Below, one piece after another: positions 14,204 through 21,792 of a DNA stretch of 64,000 bases. Source of the stretch: an uncultured Haliea sp. GTDB lineage: Bacteria > Pseudomonadota > Gammaproteobacteria > Pseudomonadales > Halieaceae. The position numbers were made by a program, and so were the translations under genes. The DNA lies in the NCBI GenBank assembly GCA_947258585.1, contig CAMYIZ010000059.1:62001-126000 (forward strand). Direction: 5' to 3'. The notes below the pieces were generated by a model. The model made no database searches, was not told where the DNA came from, and worked only from the letters and a program-made list of their open reading frames with translations. The number at the start of each line of letters is the position of its first letter. Position 1 is the first letter of the stretch.

Positions 14204-16609
14204 ATGTTGCTGTCCATTCTGCTCTTTCTGGTCCTGCTCGTTACCGTGTTCTGGTACCGCCCGCCGCTGGCATTAGGCTCCGGCATCGTGGGTGTTGGCA
14301 CCCTGTTGCTCGCCCAGCTGCACGGGGTGATGTGGCTCGTCCTGTTGCCGGTTGTCGGGGTGATCGCCCTTCTCAATGTTGTGGAGTGGCGCCGCCGCTA
14401 TGTGGTCGCGCCTGTCTACGCCATGCTGCGCAAAGCCATGCCGCCGATGAGCGATACCGAGCGCGAAGCCCTGGAAGCGGGTACAACCTGGTGGGAAAAG
14501 GACCTGTTCAGTGGCAATCCCGACTGGGATCGGTTCGCGGCGATTCAGCCGCCGGAGTTGACGGAGAAAGAGCAGGCCTTTCTCGAAAACGAAACCAATG
14601 AGCTCTGCGGCTTGATCGACGAGTGGGATGTGCACCAGCGCCAGGACCTGCCGCCGGAGGTGTGGGATTACCTGCGCCAGAAGGGTTTCTTCGGCCTGAT
14701 AATCCCGGAGTCCTTTGGCGGGCGGGATTTCAGTCCCTACGCCCAGAGCCGCATCATGAGCAAGATTGCCAGTCGCTCCATTACTGCGGCGGTCACCGCG
14801 ATGGTGCCCAACTCCCTGGGCCCGGGCGAGCTGCTGGTGAAATACGGTACCGAGGAGCAGAAGCAACGCTGGCTTCCGGGGCTGGCGGCTGGTACTGAAC
14901 TGCCCTGCTTTGGTCTCACCGGCCCGGAGGTGGGTTCCGATGCGGGCGCCATTCCCGACCTCGGGGTGGTGTGCAAGGGCGAGTTCGAGGGCGAGGAAGT
15001 CATTGGCCTGCGACTCAACTTCCACAAGCGCTGGATTACCCTGGCACCGGTGGCGACCGTGGTGGGGCTGGCCTTCCAGCTGCGGGATCCGGACGGATTG
15101 CTGGGAGACCCGGACAAGGTCGACTACGGTATCACCTGTGCGTTGCTGCCGGCTGACCACCCCGGCATCGAGATCGGTCGCCGGCACAACCCGGGGGCCC
15201 CCTTCATGAACGGCCCCATCATGGGCGAGGACCTGTTCATTCCGGTGGACTGGATCATCGGCGGGCCGGAGATGGCGGGCAAGGGCTGGCGGATGCTGAT
15301 CGAGTGCCTGGGTGCCGGCCGGGGTGTGTCCCTGCCGGCCCTGTCCACCGCCAGCGGCGAGATGTGCTACCTGATGGTGGGGGCCTACGCCCGCATCCGG
15401 CGCCAGTTCAACATGGAAGTGGGCAAGTTCGAGGGCGTGCAGGAAGCCACGGCCGAGATTGCCGCGGGCGCATATACCCTGGAGGCAATGCGCCAGATGG
15501 TGACCCGGGGCCTGGAGGATGGCACCCCTTCGGTCATGACCGCCATGGCGAAGTACCACGCCACCGAGCTGATGCGCACCCTGGTCAACCACGGCATGGA
15601 CGTGGTGGGCGGTCGCGGCATCCAGCTGGGTCCGCGCAATTTTCTCGCCGCCGGCTATCACGCCCTGCCAGTCGCGATCACCGTCGAGGGTGCCAACATA
15701 CTTACCCGCTCGCTGATGATTTTTGGCCAGGGCGCCATGCGCTGCCACCCTTTCCTGTTGGACGAGATGCAGACCCTGGAGGCGGAAGAGACCCACGAGG
15801 GCCTGCGCGACTTCGAGCCCCTGTTCCTGCAGCACCTGGGACATATCAGCAGCAACCTGGCGCGACTGGTGGTGCTGGGTGTCAGCGGCGCCCGCTTCAG
15901 TCCCGTGCCCTCGGGTGCCGACGACTTCAGCCGGCGTTGGTACCAGCGTATCAACCACCTGAGTGCGGCGCTGGCTACCTGCGCGGATGTCGCCCTGGGG
16001 GTTCTCGGCGGTGATCTCAAGCGCCGGGAGCTGCTGTCGGCGCGCCTGGGTGATGTCCACAGCCAGCTGTTCATTGCCAGCAGCCTGCTGAAGTTCCACG
16101 CTACCCAGCCGCGCAGCGAGGAGGGCAACGCGCACGCCGCCTACGCCCTGCAGCGGTCGCTGCACGCCGCCCAGGAGGCCCTGCTGGCCTACTGTGACAA
16201 CTTCCAGCCCCGTGCCCTGGGTCTTCTCATGCGGGCTTGGTGCCTGCCCCTGGGGCGGGTCTTCCGGGCGCCCGATGATCGCCAGGTTCGCGAACTGGGA
16301 GCGCTGATACTGGAGCCCAATGCGGTGCGCGCCATGCTGGCGACGAAGGTGTTCCTGAGCGTTGATCCGGAAGATGCCGTGGGCCGGGTAGAGAGTACCT
16401 TCCAGATGCTGCTGGAGGTAGAGGAGCCGTTCATCGCCCTGCAGCGGGCCTGGAACAAGGGCGAGCTGGATGCCGAGACCCTGGACGAGGCGCTGCAGGC
16501 GGCGGTGGACAAACAGCTCATTCGCAGCGAGGACGTGGAGCCCCTGCGGGAGTACGACGCCCGTCGTCGCGACTGTGTGCTCACCGATCACTTCGAGGCC
16601 CTGCTGTGA
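14204..16609 (+). CDS. fadE: Acyl-CoA dehydrogenase FadE
   Basis: First oxidation step of fatty-acid beta-oxidation: FAD-dependent formation of trans-2-enoyl-CoA. At 801 aa it matches the long gammaproteobacterial FadE (E. coli 814 aa) rather than 380-aa soluble dehydrogenases. Two N-terminal membrane segments (about residues 2-17 and 24-61) come before the catalytic part. The latter includes QKGFFGLIIPESFGGRDFSP, CFGLTGPEVGSDAGAIPD, GAGRGVSLPALSTASGEM and MDVVGGRGIQLGPRNF, then the FadE-specific C-terminal domain. GAGAGG lies before ATG 14204. Electrons go to an ETF encoded elsewhere. It stands alone, so it is probably controlled by a distant fatty-acid regulator. Confidence 0.95.
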   Translation: MLLSILLFLVLLVTVFWYRPPLALGSGIVGVGTLLLAQLHGVMWLVLLPVVGVIALLNVVEWRRRYVVAPVYAMLRKAMPPMSDTEREALEAGTTWWEKDLFSGNPDWDRFAAIQPPELTEKEQAFLENETNELCGLIDEWDVHQRQDLPPEVWDYLRQKGFFGLIIPESFGGRDFSPYAQSRIMSKIASRSITAAVTAMVPNSLGPGELLVKYGTEEQKQRWLPGLAAGTELPCFGLTGPEVGSDAGAIPDLGVVCKGEFEGEEVIGLRLNFHKRWITLAPVATVVGLAFQLRDPDGLLGDPDKVDYGITCALLPADHPGIEIGRRHNPGAPFMNGPIMGEDLFIPVDWIIGGPEMAGKGWRMLIECLGAGRGVSLPALSTASGEMCYLMVGAYARIRRQFNMEVGKFEGVQEATAEIAAGAYTLEAMRQMVTRGLEDGTPSVMTAMAKYHATELMRTLVNHGMDVVGGRGIQLGPRNFLAAGYHALPVAITVEGANILTRSLMIFGQGAMRCHPFLLDEMQTLEAEETHEGLRDFEPLFLQHLGHISSNLARLVVLGVSGARFSPVPSGADDFSRRWYQRINHLSAALATCADVALGVLGGDLKRRELLSARLGDVHSQLFIASSLLKFHATQPRSEEGNAHAAYALQRSLHAAQEALLAYCDNFQPRALGLLMRAWCLPLGRVFRAPDDRQVRELGALILEPNAVRAMLATKVFLSVDPEDAVGRVESTFQMLLEVEEPFIALQRAWNKGELDAETLDEALQAAVDKQLIRSEDVEPLREYDARRRDCVLTDHFEALL

Positions 16610-16645
16610 CAGCAGGGTCCCGGCCGGATCCGGCGCCACGGTTCG

Positions 16646-17521
16646 ATGTTTGACCTCATCTCACAGCGCCTGTTCGCCACGCCGCCCCGGGAAACCCTGT
16701 ATCACTACACGACCCTGAGCGGACTGCTCGGTATTGTCGACAGTGCCGAACTGCGCTGCAGCGACATACGCTACATGAACGACTCCACCGAGCTGCGCCA
16801 CACCCTCGATCTGCTCGGGGAGCAGGTGACCCGGCGCATCGTGGCGGGGGTCGACAAGCCGGCCCTGTTGACCACCTTCCTTGACTGGCTGACCTACCGG
16901 GTGGTGAGCGGTCCGATGCTGTTCTGTGCCTCTTTCCGCGGCAACGGCAACCTGCTCAGCCAGTGGCGCGGCTACAGTGTCCACGGCAAGGGGGTCAGCG
17001 TGGGCTTCGCGCCGGAGCAGATTCTGGACTGTGCCCGGCGCCAGCACTTCGAGGTTGGGCGCTGTGTCTACGCACCGTCGCAGCAGGAGAAGATGATTGA
17101 TGAGATCATCGACGCGGTGGAGATACTGGACGCGGGGAACGACCAGGTTGAGGAGGTCGCCAGCCAGAACCGGCAGTGGGTGCGGCGCTTCCAGGCGATC
17201 GAGGGTGACTTGCTGCGGATCGCCGCTGTGCTCAAGCATCCCGCCTTCGAGGAGGAGCAGGAGTGGCGTATTGTGTCACCCATGGTCAGCGATGCCGCGG
17301 CGGCCCCGGTGCAGTTTCGGGAGGGCAACTCCATGCTGATTCCCTGGTATCCGCTGGACTTGCGTGACGGGCAGGGCCGGCTGGCGATCGAACACGCGTT
17401 CCTCGGCCCCACCAGCAATATCGATCTGTCTATGAACTCCTTGGCGCTGTACCTGCGCAGTCGCGGCGCATCCCCGCGCCGGGACATCACCTACTGCGAT
17501 ATTCCCTACCGCAAGCGCTGA
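16646..17521 (+). CDS. DUF2971 domain protein
   Basis: 291-aa soluble protein of unknown function. Family features: LYHYTTLSGLLGIVDSAELR at the amino end, RYMNDSTEL, and FCASFRGNGNLLSQWRGYSV followed by KGVSVGF (about residues 92-120). DUF2971 proteins occur widely, often near defence or mobile genes, but nothing of that kind is adjacent here. ATG 16646 lacks an obvious ribosome-binding site. It follows fadE by 36 bp and meets the minus-strand lipid operon end to end (3-bp gap). Confidence 0.8.
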   Translation: MFDLISQRLFATPPRETLYHYTTLSGLLGIVDSAELRCSDIRYMNDSTELRHTLDLLGEQVTRRIVAGVDKPALLTTFLDWLTYRVVSGPMLFCASFRGNGNLLSQWRGYSVHGKGVSVGFAPEQILDCARRQHFEVGRCVYAPSQQEKMIDEIIDAVEILDAGNDQVEEVASQNRQWVRRFQAIEGDLLRIAAVLKHPAFEEEQEWRIVSPMVSDAAAAPVQFREGNSMLIPWYPLDLRDGQGRLAIEHAFLGPTSNIDLSMNSLALYLRSRGASPRRDITYCDIPYRKR

Positions 17522-17524
17522 TTG

Positions 17525-18157
17525 TCACCGGCTCGGGGCTTGTTCAGCGGGACGCTCGCGATACCACTGGCTCATGTCGTCGTACAGCTCGCCTTTCAGC
17601 AGATACAGCGGCGCTCTGTGGTAGATCTTGATGTCGTGGAAGGGGTCGGTGATGATCTTGGTGGCCCACACCAGTCCCGATTGCACGCCCTTGAGGAAGA
17701 ACAGCTGTACGGTGCGGAATATCACCGCGCCAACGCCGGTAAAGAACCAGAGGATGGCCGTGTTGTGCAGGAAGCCCTGGCTGACCTGAGTCTCCGTAAG
17801 CAGGCCGAAAAGGCTGGGGTTGAGCCAGAGCAGGGCTGGCAGCGCCACCCAGATCGACAACAGCACGACCTTGCGCTGCAGGTTGTAGCCCACCTTGACG
17901 CTTTCCTTGTACTCGTGGCTGGCCTGGTTGACCTCATCCCAGGTCCTGGGCTCGAAAAAGAAGTGGCCGATTTGGCGCAGGACCATGGCCAGGAGCCAGC
18001 CGATCATCACGGCGACAACCGGGTTGAAAGGCAGCAGCAGATAGCTGGCAATAAAGCAGCTGGCGCTGAGCAGATGCAGCGACTGGTTGATGCGATTGTG
18101 ATGGTAGTAGCGGTGGTCGTCCCAGCGCTGCTGGTGGAGCTCTTCGGCAAAGGTCAT
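17525..18157 (-). CDS. Mpo1-like (DUF962-type) integral membrane protein, last gene of putative lipid operon
   Basis: 210-aa membrane protein with about four hydrophobic segments. The residues RYYHHNRINQSLHLLSASCF and MVLRQIGHFFFEPRTW match the HH-N-x-x-N-x-x-x-H and Q-x-x-G-H-x-x-F-E pattern of the Mpo1/DUF962 family. Its yeast member is an iron-dependent dioxygenase that shortens 2-hydroxy fatty acids by one carbon; bacterial members are mostly untested. The match is from motif reading, so the family call is moderate. The true start is ATG 18157, overlapping the TGA of the decarboxylase gene (ATGA); the open frame upstream to 18493 is the shadow of that gene. Confidence 0.65.
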   Translation of the reverse strand: MTFAEELHQQRWDDHRYYHHNRINQSLHLLSASCFIASYLLLPFNPVVAVMIGWLLAMVLRQIGHFFFEPRTWDEVNQASHEYKESVKVGYNLQRKVVLLSIWVALPALLWLNPSLFGLLTETQVSQGFLHNTAILWFFTGVGAVIFRTVQLFFLKGVQSGLVWATKIITDPFHDIKIYHRAPLYLLKGELYDDMSQWYRERPAEQAPSR

Positions 18158-19077
18158 GACAGTCTCTCCGGCGGTAGGGCAGTTTCCAGAATGGATGGCA
18201 AAGGGTCCGGGGCGAATTCCCGTCGCAGCAGCGCCTGTCCCATCTGCACCCGGCTGCCGGTCTCGGTATCGGCACAGAACGTGTGGTCGCCGCTGGCGAA
18301 CAGGATGATGGTGGAGCCGTGCTGAAAGTAACCCAGTTCGTCGCCCTTGCGCAGGCGCACATTGCAGCTGATTCGCTGCGGGCCGCTGTAGTGCATGTCC
18401 AGTGCGCTGTCCAGGCAGTGCAGCTTGATGCTCGCTACCAGAATGGCAGCCACCGGTACCAGGCAGATGGCGCTGTCGGGCTGCTCCGTGCACAGCGGCA
18501 GCACCGCGCGCTCGTTCTTGCAGTACAGTTTTTCAATGCGCTTCAGCGCGATCGGGTTGACGTTCCAGGTATCCCCGGAGATGTAGGTGACCTGTTCCAG
18601 CGTGCAGTCCACCGGCGCGTGGAAGCGATGGTACATGCTGGAGGTGAGACGCAGGGTCACGAAGACGCCGTCCCGGTACTGTTCCTGCAGTGCCGGGTCC
18701 GGAATGAGGTCCGCGAGTTCATAGGGGAAACCCTTGGCCTGGAACAGACTCGTGCCGTTGATCCTTCCCCGGGCGCCGACAATCGCGTCGCAGGGGCTGG
18801 CAACAACCTCCGGCGACAGGTCCACGCTGCGGGCACCGGGCTTGAGCCTGCGGGTGAAGCAGGCCTGCAGACTGCTGAATCTCTGCTCCTGCGCCTCCGC
18901 CAGGTTGAGATCGTCCGCGAACAGGCGCCACAGGGCGATCGACAGACGCGTCAGCAGCGGGCTTTCAATGCGGCTGAACCAGCCCATGAACTGGGTCGTC
19001 AGCCTGCGCGGAATGCGGTTGGTCAGGAGGAAGTTGAGCTGCTCCTGCTGGCTCAGCTGGCGGATCAGTTGATTCAT
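18154..19077 (-). CDS. Phosphatidylserine decarboxylase-family proenzyme
   Basis: 307-aa pyruvoyl-dependent decarboxylase of the Psd family. The proenzyme would cleave itself between Gly254 and Ser255 in GYFQHGSTIILF to form the pyruvoyl cofactor; the usual motif is LGST or LGSS, here HGST. The autocleavage partners are visible: Asp97 in ASPCDAIVG, and His150 and His153 in YHRFHAPVD. E. coli Psd uses Asp90, His147 and Ser254. It would convert phosphatidylserine, or a related phosphoserine lipid, to the amine at the inner membrane. It lies third in an operon with a GT4-type glycosyltransferase and a membrane-anchored aminotransferase, so it may be a specialised paralogue; whether the genome has another psd cannot be seen here. 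Confidence 0.87.
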   Translation of the reverse strand: MNQLIRQLSQQEQLNFLLTNRIPRRLTTQFMGWFSRIESPLLTRLSIALWRLFADDLNLAEAQEQRFSSLQACFTRRLKPGARSVDLSPEVVASPCDAIVGARGRINGTSLFQAKGFPYELADLIPDPALQEQYRDGVFVTLRLTSSMYHRFHAPVDCTLEQVTYISGDTWNVNPIALKRIEKLYCKNERAVLPLCTEQPDSAICLVPVAAILVASIKLHCLDSALDMHYSGPQRISCNVRLRKGDELGYFQHGSTIILFASGDHTFCADTETGSRVQMGQALLRREFAPDPLPSILETALPPERLS

Positions 19078-19080
19078 GGT

Positions 19081-21792
19081 TCAGGCCACGGAGCGCTGTT
19101 GCAGTGGGGCGGCAGGCGCGGACAGGCCAAGATTGCGCAAGTATTCATCCATGATCGCGATGCCGTCGTAGTCCGCGGCACGGGACCGGGCCGCAGCGCG
19201 CATCGCCGCATGTCGTTCCGGCTGCCGGAAGTGCGCCACGATGTGCGCGGCCATCTCCTCCTCGTTGGCCGCAAGATAGCCGCTGACACCCGGCTGGATG
19301 ATGTCCGCCGGCCCTTTGCGCTGGTAGGCGACCGCGGGCATGCCGTGGGTAAATGCCTCCAGCAGGACGTTGCCGAAAGTATCGAAGCGGGAGGGGAAGA
19401 TGAAAAGGTCCAGGCCCTGGTACAGCTGAGCCAATTGAGTCTGTTCGGTCCAGCCCAGGAAGGCGGCATCCGGCAGCTGTTCGCGCAGCCGGTCCTCTTC
19501 GGGACCGGCGCCGGCAATGACCAGGCGCAGGTCCGGCAGTGACTGCCGCGCCCTGGCGAGGATTCGCGGCAGATCCCCCAGACCCTTCTCCGGGCTGAGT
19601 CGACAGGCGATGAAGAGCACGGGAGTCTCCGCAGTGGCATCGGCAAACAGCGCCTGCTTTGCCGCTGGTACAACGTCCACTGCGGCTGAGGGTGCCTGGT
19701 GCGCAGTCAGAAATACCCGCCCCGGGTCCAGTTCCATTTCATGGCCGGTCAGCCAGCGCTGGTGCTCGGTATTCAGGACGAAAACACCGTTGAACTGCTG
19801 ATACAGCAGGCGCAGCAGGCGCCGGATCCGGTCGCGCTCGTGCTCCGTGGCATCGGTGGTGGCCTTGATGTACTCAAGCCAGTCGGTCTGCATGAAAAAG
19901 TGGCAGGGCACGTTGAACATGTATTTGAGAAACAGCGCCACCAGCACCATGGGGCCCTCGGTGGAACAGATGACGCGATCGTAACCACCTTCGTAGAAGG
20001 CACGGGCAATCTGCAGCAGGTCGGGGATCCGCAGCTGCTGGCCACCGGACTCTGGCAGGGTGTAACTGGCCAGGGGCCGGAACACCAGCAGGTGATCCTC
20101 TGGCTCGCGCTCATCGTCACAGACCAGCAGGTCGATGGGCAGGTCCCGCTGCTGGATCTGGCGCAGTTTGCCGGACAGCGAACTGGACACGCCATTCCTG
20201 TCGAACAGTGTGTCGGTGAGGTGCAGAGCCCGGCAATGGTGGCCGTTGCTGCCCAGGTGCCGGGCAAAATCGTTGAGAAACTGCCGGTTCTGGTACAGCA
20301 GGCGCGTGCTCGCCACGGTGGCGCCGGCCAGTACCGCGGAGATCATCAGTGGAAAAGATACGCTGTCCAACAGCTCGGTCACCCTGCGACCGCTGCTGTG
20401 ACGATGGGGATTGTCGCCGCCGAATGCCAGCGCGCTGAACTGTGCCGGAAGTTCAAAATTGCGGGTCAGGTCCTCGGTGGAAAACCTGAGGGCCCGGTTG
20501 TCTGAGGTCAGCAAGCCGGATTTCTCGACTTTCGCGATCATCAGCCGGTTCAGGTCGGTAAACAGTTCGCCGATGGACTGGTTGACGGTCGCCACGAACT
20601 GCTCGGGGGATTGCTGCTTGCTGGTGGCGATCCGCTGCAGGTGGGTGAGGCAGAAGCGGTACTTCTTCGAGACCTTCCACTTCAACATGCGATTGGGCTT
20701 CTTGCCCTGCAGGGCATCGTGGACAAACTCGAAAAACTTGCGGGCGTGCTTCTTTTTCTGCAGTTCCAGCATGGTATTGCTGATGGCCAGACAGGCCAGC
20801 TTGTCGTGGGTCTCGCCCCGATGCAGCAGGATACGCAGCAATCCCGGATCCTGGATGCGCGTAGCGACCTGGGAGAAGTAATCCAGCAGGGCGATGTTCA
20901 GCTTCTGGTTTTCGCCGACGTGACCATAGGGGGCCATGCGTCCTTCGCGAATGGCCTCCAGGGCCAGTGCGGAGGGCTTTTCCCGCAGCAGGCGCTGACG
21001 CAGGTTGGGCACCTGCAGCCAGGAGCCGCACTGTCCGGCGAAGATACCCATGTGATCGTCGGAGCCCCCGGTCAGGATTTTGGGCCGGTCTGGATCGACC
21101 CCGAAGTCCGCCGGGTTCAAGCGGTGTCTGCGGGCCCAGGCCCGCATTTTTTCCGGGGTAATGCCGCGCGCCCAGTTCAGTGTCAGCGTTGACTGCCAGA
21201 GGTCGCGCTGGCCGTTGAGGACTTCGACGCGCTGGAACAGCAGCGCCAGCAGTTCGAACACGGCGGGCTCGACCTTGCCGGTATGCGCGTAGAGATACAG
21301 GGGGTGTGGCAGGATGACCGGGAGCCCGTGTTCCGCCGCATAACGCAGAAACTGGTAGATGTCGCGACGGAGACGGTTGAGCACTTCTTCCTGGGCCGGA
21401 CTGAAGCCGTAGGTCAGGACATGCACGAACAGGTCACGATCGGGAAAGTGGCAGGTGAACTCCGCGCCTACCAGCACGTCCTGGCCCTTCTCCAGCAGCT
21501 GCCAGCAGGACCGGGCATTGTTGTGGTTGGTGACGGTAATGACGTCGCTGCCGTGCTGACGCAGGCACTTCACCAGTTTTTTGGTCTCCAGCCAGGTCTC
21601 TGGCAGGCGCAGGATCCGGCCCCAGAGCTCATCCGGCTGGTCGCTGTTCAGGTCGTGACAATGCAGGTCGATGCGCAGCCGGTCTTCCGCGGCAAAGCGC
21701 GCCTCTTCCTGCTGCAGGAAGCTGTTGAAGCTGCTCGCGAGCGACGGACGGAAGTCAGTCGGACGGGCGCGGTCCAGGGGGGTAACATTCAT
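19081..21792 (-). CDS. PHP-domain / GT4 glycosyltransferase fusion protein
   Basis: 903-aa two-domain protein. Residues about 38-260 are a PHP metal-dependent phosphoesterase-type domain: DLHCHD (His44, His46), TVTNHNN, Glu111 in VGAEFTCHFPD, HPLYLY (His163), and GGSDDHMGIF (242-251). A helical region of unknown fold follows (about 260-500). From about 500 on is a GT4 glycosyltransferase of GT-B fold, with CRLSPEKGLGDLP, VIAGAGPEEDRL and FPSRFDTFGNVLLEAFTHGM followed by PAVAY. The DTFGNVxLEA form is typical of glycolipid-forming GT4 enzymes such as SqdX, MgtA and diacylglycerol glycosyltransferases. Its ATG overlaps the aminotransferase stop (ATGA), and the decarboxylase follows after 3 bp. 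Natural substrates are unknown. Confidence 0.82.
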   Translation of the reverse strand: MNVTPLDRARPTDFRPSLASSFNSFLQQEEARFAAEDRLRIDLHCHDLNSDQPDELWGRILRLPETWLETKKLVKCLRQHGSDVITVTNHNNARSCWQLLEKGQDVLVGAEFTCHFPDRDLFVHVLTYGFSPAQEEVLNRLRRDIYQFLRYAAEHGLPVILPHPLYLYAHTGKVEPAVFELLALLFQRVEVLNGQRDLWQSTLTLNWARGITPEKMRAWARRHRLNPADFGVDPDRPKILTGGSDDHMGIFAGQCGSWLQVPNLRQRLLREKPSALALEAIREGRMAPYGHVGENQKLNIALLDYFSQVATRIQDPGLLRILLHRGETHDKLACLAISNTMLELQKKKHARKFFEFVHDALQGKKPNRMLKWKVSKKYRFCLTHLQRIATSKQQSPEQFVATVNQSIGELFTDLNRLMIAKVEKSGLLTSDNRALRFSTEDLTRNFELPAQFSALAFGGDNPHRHSSGRRVTELLDSVSFPLMISAVLAGATVASTRLLYQNRQFLNDFARHLGSNGHHCRALHLTDTLFDRNGVSSSLSGKLRQIQQRDLPIDLLVCDDEREPEDHLLVFRPLASYTLPESGGQQLRIPDLLQIARAFYEGGYDRVICSTEGPMVLVALFLKYMFNVPCHFFMQTDWLEYIKATTDATEHERDRIRRLLRLLYQQFNGVFVLNTEHQRWLTGHEMELDPGRVFLTAHQAPSAAVDVVPAAKQALFADATAETPVLFIACRLSPEKGLGDLPRILARARQSLPDLRLVIAGAGPEEDRLREQLPDAAFLGWTEQTQLAQLYQGLDLFIFPSRFDTFGNVLLEAFTHGMPAVAYQRKGPADIIQPGVSGYLAANEEEMAAHIVAHFRQPERHAAMRAAARSRAADYDGIAIMDEYLRNLGLSAPAAPLQQRSVA

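Noticed and set aside
14273..16639. Long minus-strand open frame (788 codons) opposite fadE
   Set aside because: Composition rich in His, Gln and Gly with no family motif; it is the antisense shadow of a high-GC gene.
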